From: Humidesulfovibrio mexicanus
GTDB taxonomy: Bacteria; Desulfobacterota; Desulfovibrionia; Desulfovibrionales; Desulfovibrionaceae
Assembly (NCBI RefSeq): GCF_900188225.1
Contig: NZ_FZOC01000002.1
Span: 62,001 to 126,000 of the forward strand
Length of the DNA: 64,000 nt
Direction of reading: 5' to 3'
Shown here: one piece after another, positions 62,105-64,000 of the stretch
How the letters are laid out: the number at the start of each line of letters is the position of its first letter
Numbering within the stretch: the first letter of the stretch is position 1
Made by a program: the position numbers and the translations under genes
The notes under the pieces: generated by a model
Database searches by the model: none
What the model saw: only the letters and a program-made list of their open reading frames with translations
What the model was told of the DNA's origin: nothing

Positions 62105-63925
62105 ATGAGCCCCTCACGCGTGGTTGCCATGCTTGCGTTGCTGTTTTGCGCCTTCGTCCTGCCCGCCGCGGCGGATGAACAGGTGCTGCGCCGCAGTGTG
62201 CTGGTGCTCCATTCCTACGGGCCGGACTTCTCCTGGACCCAGGACGAGCACCGGGGCATTCTCTCCGTGCTGGACTCCCCGCAGGTGCAGGCGCGCTACC
62301 GCGTGGAGTATATGGACACCAAGTTCCAAAGCTCTCCGGGCTACCTGACCCAGTTGCTCGAACTGTACCGCGCCAAGTTTTCCGGCCAGCGCTTCGACGG
62401 CGTGGTCGTGACGGATAACAACGCCCTGGACTTCGCCACGCGGCACCGCACGGAACTCTTTCCCGGCGCCTTCATCGCCGCCTGCGGCATCAACGATCCG
62501 GCCTCCATTCCGCCCGGCGCCGAGGGCATGAACATCGTCATCGAGCGGGTGCCGCATCTGCGCACCTTGCGTGCGGCCCTGCGCCAGAACCCCGGCACGC
62601 ACACCATCCACGTCATGGTGGACAATACCCTCACCGGGCGTTTCATCCGGCGCGACTTCCAGCGGCAGGCGCTGGAGCTTCCGTCCGGGGTCGCGGTCAA
62701 CATCCTGCCTGTCGTGCCCCTGCCCGAACTCATCCAGTTCGCGCTCAAACGCCAAAAAGGCGAAATCATCTACCTGCTGGTCTATTTTCAGGATGAATCC
62801 GGCCGGGCCTACGCGCCGAACGAGGCGCCCAGGGCCATCGCCGCCAGTTCCCCCGTGCCCGTGTACGTGGCCTGGGACTTTCAGATGGGCACTGGCGTCG
62901 TGGGCGGTTGCATCCTGAACGGCGAGGCCCACGGCCGCCGGGCCGCCGAGGTGCTTTTGGACCGGATGGCGGGCAGACGGCCCCCAGCGGTCATCGACGA
63001 GCCCCTTGGCATGGCCGGGGCGGTCTTTGACTACACCGCGCTCAAGCGCTTCGGCATCGATCTTGCGCTTACGCCAGAGGGGGCGGTGCTGCTCAACAAG
63101 CCGACAACCTTTTTTGAGCGGCACCGGCCGGTGATCCTCGCCGCCCTGGGCGTCATCGCCGTGCTTTCGGCCATCATCGCCCTGCTGGGCTTGAACGTGC
63201 GCAAACAGCGCCGCATCAACAGGAACAACGCCGAGATCATGGCCCTGAACCGGGAGATGATCGAGATGCAGGTGGAGCTGCTCTCCACCCTGGGGCAGGT
63301 CATCGAGACGCGCTCTCGCGAGACGGCCAACCATGTGCGCCGTGTGGCCGCGTATTCCGGCCTTTTGGGCCGCAAGTACGGCCTGCCGCCGGAGGAGGTC
63401 ATGCTCCTTGAGACCGTGTCGCCCATGCACGACGTGGGCAAGATCGGCATTCCGGAGCGCATTCTGAACAAGCCCAGCACCCTGAGCCCGGAGGAGCACG
63501 ATGTGGTGAAGCACCACACGGTCATCGGGCACAAGATCTTGCACGCCAGCGACCACAAGCTGCTCTGCGGCGCGCGCGACATCGCCCTGCAGCACCACGA
63601 GCGTTGGGACGGCCAGGGCTACCCGTGCGGGCTCAAAGGCGAGGAGATCAGCCTGCTGGCGCGCATTACCGCCCTGGCCGACGTGTACGACGCCCTGTCC
63701 TCTGACCGGGTGTACAAGAAGGCCTGGCCCAGGGACGAGGTGCTCCGGCACCTGCGCGAGCAGAGCGGCGCCATGTTCGACCCGCGCCTGGTGGACCTCT
63801 TTTTCGAAAATTTGCCGGAGATCGAGGCCATCAAGGAACGCCTCGCCGACGAAGGCTGCGCCGGGGACATTTCCTGCCCTTCCGGCCCGGTTCCGTGCCC
63901 GCTGCGCTGCGGGGAGCGGAAATAA
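62105..63925 (+). CDS. HD-GYP protein with periplasmic ABC-type substrate-binding domain
   Basis: 606 aa. A signal peptide (MSPSRVVAMLALLFCAFVLPAAA) is followed by a periplasmic domain (about 25-325) like the ABC-transporter binding proteins of the TrpX/YtfQ type. Its marks are SVLVLHSYGPDFSWTQDEHRGIL, VVVTDNNALDFATRH and GFVGGCILNGEAHGRRAAE-like segments. A transmembrane helix (about 343-365) and a coiled coil lead to an intact HD-GYP domain: HDVGKIGIPERIL (HD near 445) and HHERWDGQGYPCGL. It should couple an extracellular small ligand, perhaps an amino acid or sugar, to c-di-GMP breakdown. It ends with a short Cys-containing tail (CAGDISCPSGPVPCPLRC). Confidence 0.88.
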   Translation: MSPSRVVAMLALLFCAFVLPAAADEQVLRRSVLVLHSYGPDFSWTQDEHRGILSVLDSPQVQARYRVEYMDTKFQSSPGYLTQLLELYRAKFSGQRFDGVVVTDNNALDFATRHRTELFPGAFIAACGINDPASIPPGAEGMNIVIERVPHLRTLRAALRQNPGTHTIHVMVDNTLTGRFIRRDFQRQALELPSGVAVNILPVVPLPELIQFALKRQKGEIIYLLVYFQDESGRAYAPNEAPRAIAASSPVPVYVAWDFQMGTGVVGGCILNGEAHGRRAAEVLLDRMAGRRPPAVIDEPLGMAGAVFDYTALKRFGIDLALTPEGAVLLNKPTTFFERHRPVILAALGVIAVLSAIIALLGLNVRKQRRINRNNAEIMALNREMIEMQVELLSTLGQVIETRSRETANHVRRVAAYSGLLGRKYGLPPEEVMLLETVSPMHDVGKIGIPERILNKPSTLSPEEHDVVKHHTVIGHKILHASDHKLLCGARDIALQHHERWDGQGYPCGLKGEEISLLARITALADVYDALSSDRVYKKAWPRDEVLRHLREQSGAMFDPRLVDLFFENLPEIEAIKERLADEGCAGDISCPSGPVPCPLRCGERK

Positions 63926-64000
63926 CGCCGCAGGTCTCGGACGACCTCCGCCCCGTTCCGGTGCAACAGCGCGGGCAGCAAAAATCCCCTTGCGGACTGC

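Noticed and set aside
1-64000. CRISPR arrays, tRNA or rRNA genes, IS elements
   Set aside because: No regularly spaced repeats, cloverleaf-like sequences, rRNA segments or transposase motifs were seen.

Overview
The window is GC-rich (about two thirds G+C by eye), densely packed and strongly operonic. The gene content suggests a Desulfovibrionaceae-type delta-proteobacterium: a cysteine synthase fused to a cysteinyl-tRNA-synthetase-like domain, many two-component and HD-GYP signalling proteins, a ZraP/ZraSR system, CobU next to a CbiR-like protein, and a complete dcw cluster. The family assignment is inference from gene content. I see no rRNA, tRNA, CRISPR array, IS element or prophage.

Layout. 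1-3940: a partial MptE-like (DUF115) glycosylation-associated gene diverges from the cysteine synthase/CysRS-like fusion and a small membrane protein; a bidirectional terminator follows. 3952-8975: a lower-GC secreted protein, then zraR, zraS and zraP (zraP behind a sigma-54-type promoter with an upstream palindrome), then an FmdB-type zinc ribbon on the other strand. 9011-27739 (minus strand): dcw cluster mraZ-rsmH-ftsL-ftsI-murE-murF-mraY-murD-ftsW-murG-murC-murB-ftsQ-ftsA-ftsZ, mostly joined by 4-base start/stop overlaps, then a radical SAM gene; an MraZ-box operator lies in front. 27988-31691: pyruvate kinase, an HD-domain protein, a DUF554 membrane protein and a MarR regulator. 31845-41020: HtrA-like protease, hybrid histidine kinase, NarX/NarL-type pair, a glutamate-synthase-like FMN protein, a small coiled-coil protein and a chemoreceptor. 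41021-41536 is a palindrome-rich gap. 41537-47432: RND efflux pair and a membrane HD-GYP protein. 47515-53489: TetR regulator and a four-gene ABC exporter resembling E. coli cecR/ybhGFSR. 53552-59146: a nucleoside 2-deoxyribosyltransferase and the opposing operon cbiR-cobU-DHH-polA. 59200-63925: a 49-aa basic peptide behind a second sigma-54-type promoter, an isochorismatase-like hydrolase, an ABC-F ATPase and an HD-GYP protein with a periplasmic ABC-type binding domain.

How the parts work together: the dcw block makes and assembles peptidoglycan precursors and the divisome; ZraPSR is an envelope-stress/zinc circuit; the RND and ABC exporters are separately controlled efflux systems; CobU and CbiR point to cobamide salvage and remodelling. 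The most notable points are the fusion whose synthetase-like half lacks the catalytic and zinc motifs, two sigma-54-type promoters, and five genes whose -10 hexamer lies only 5-7 bases before the start codon (predicted leaderless mRNAs).
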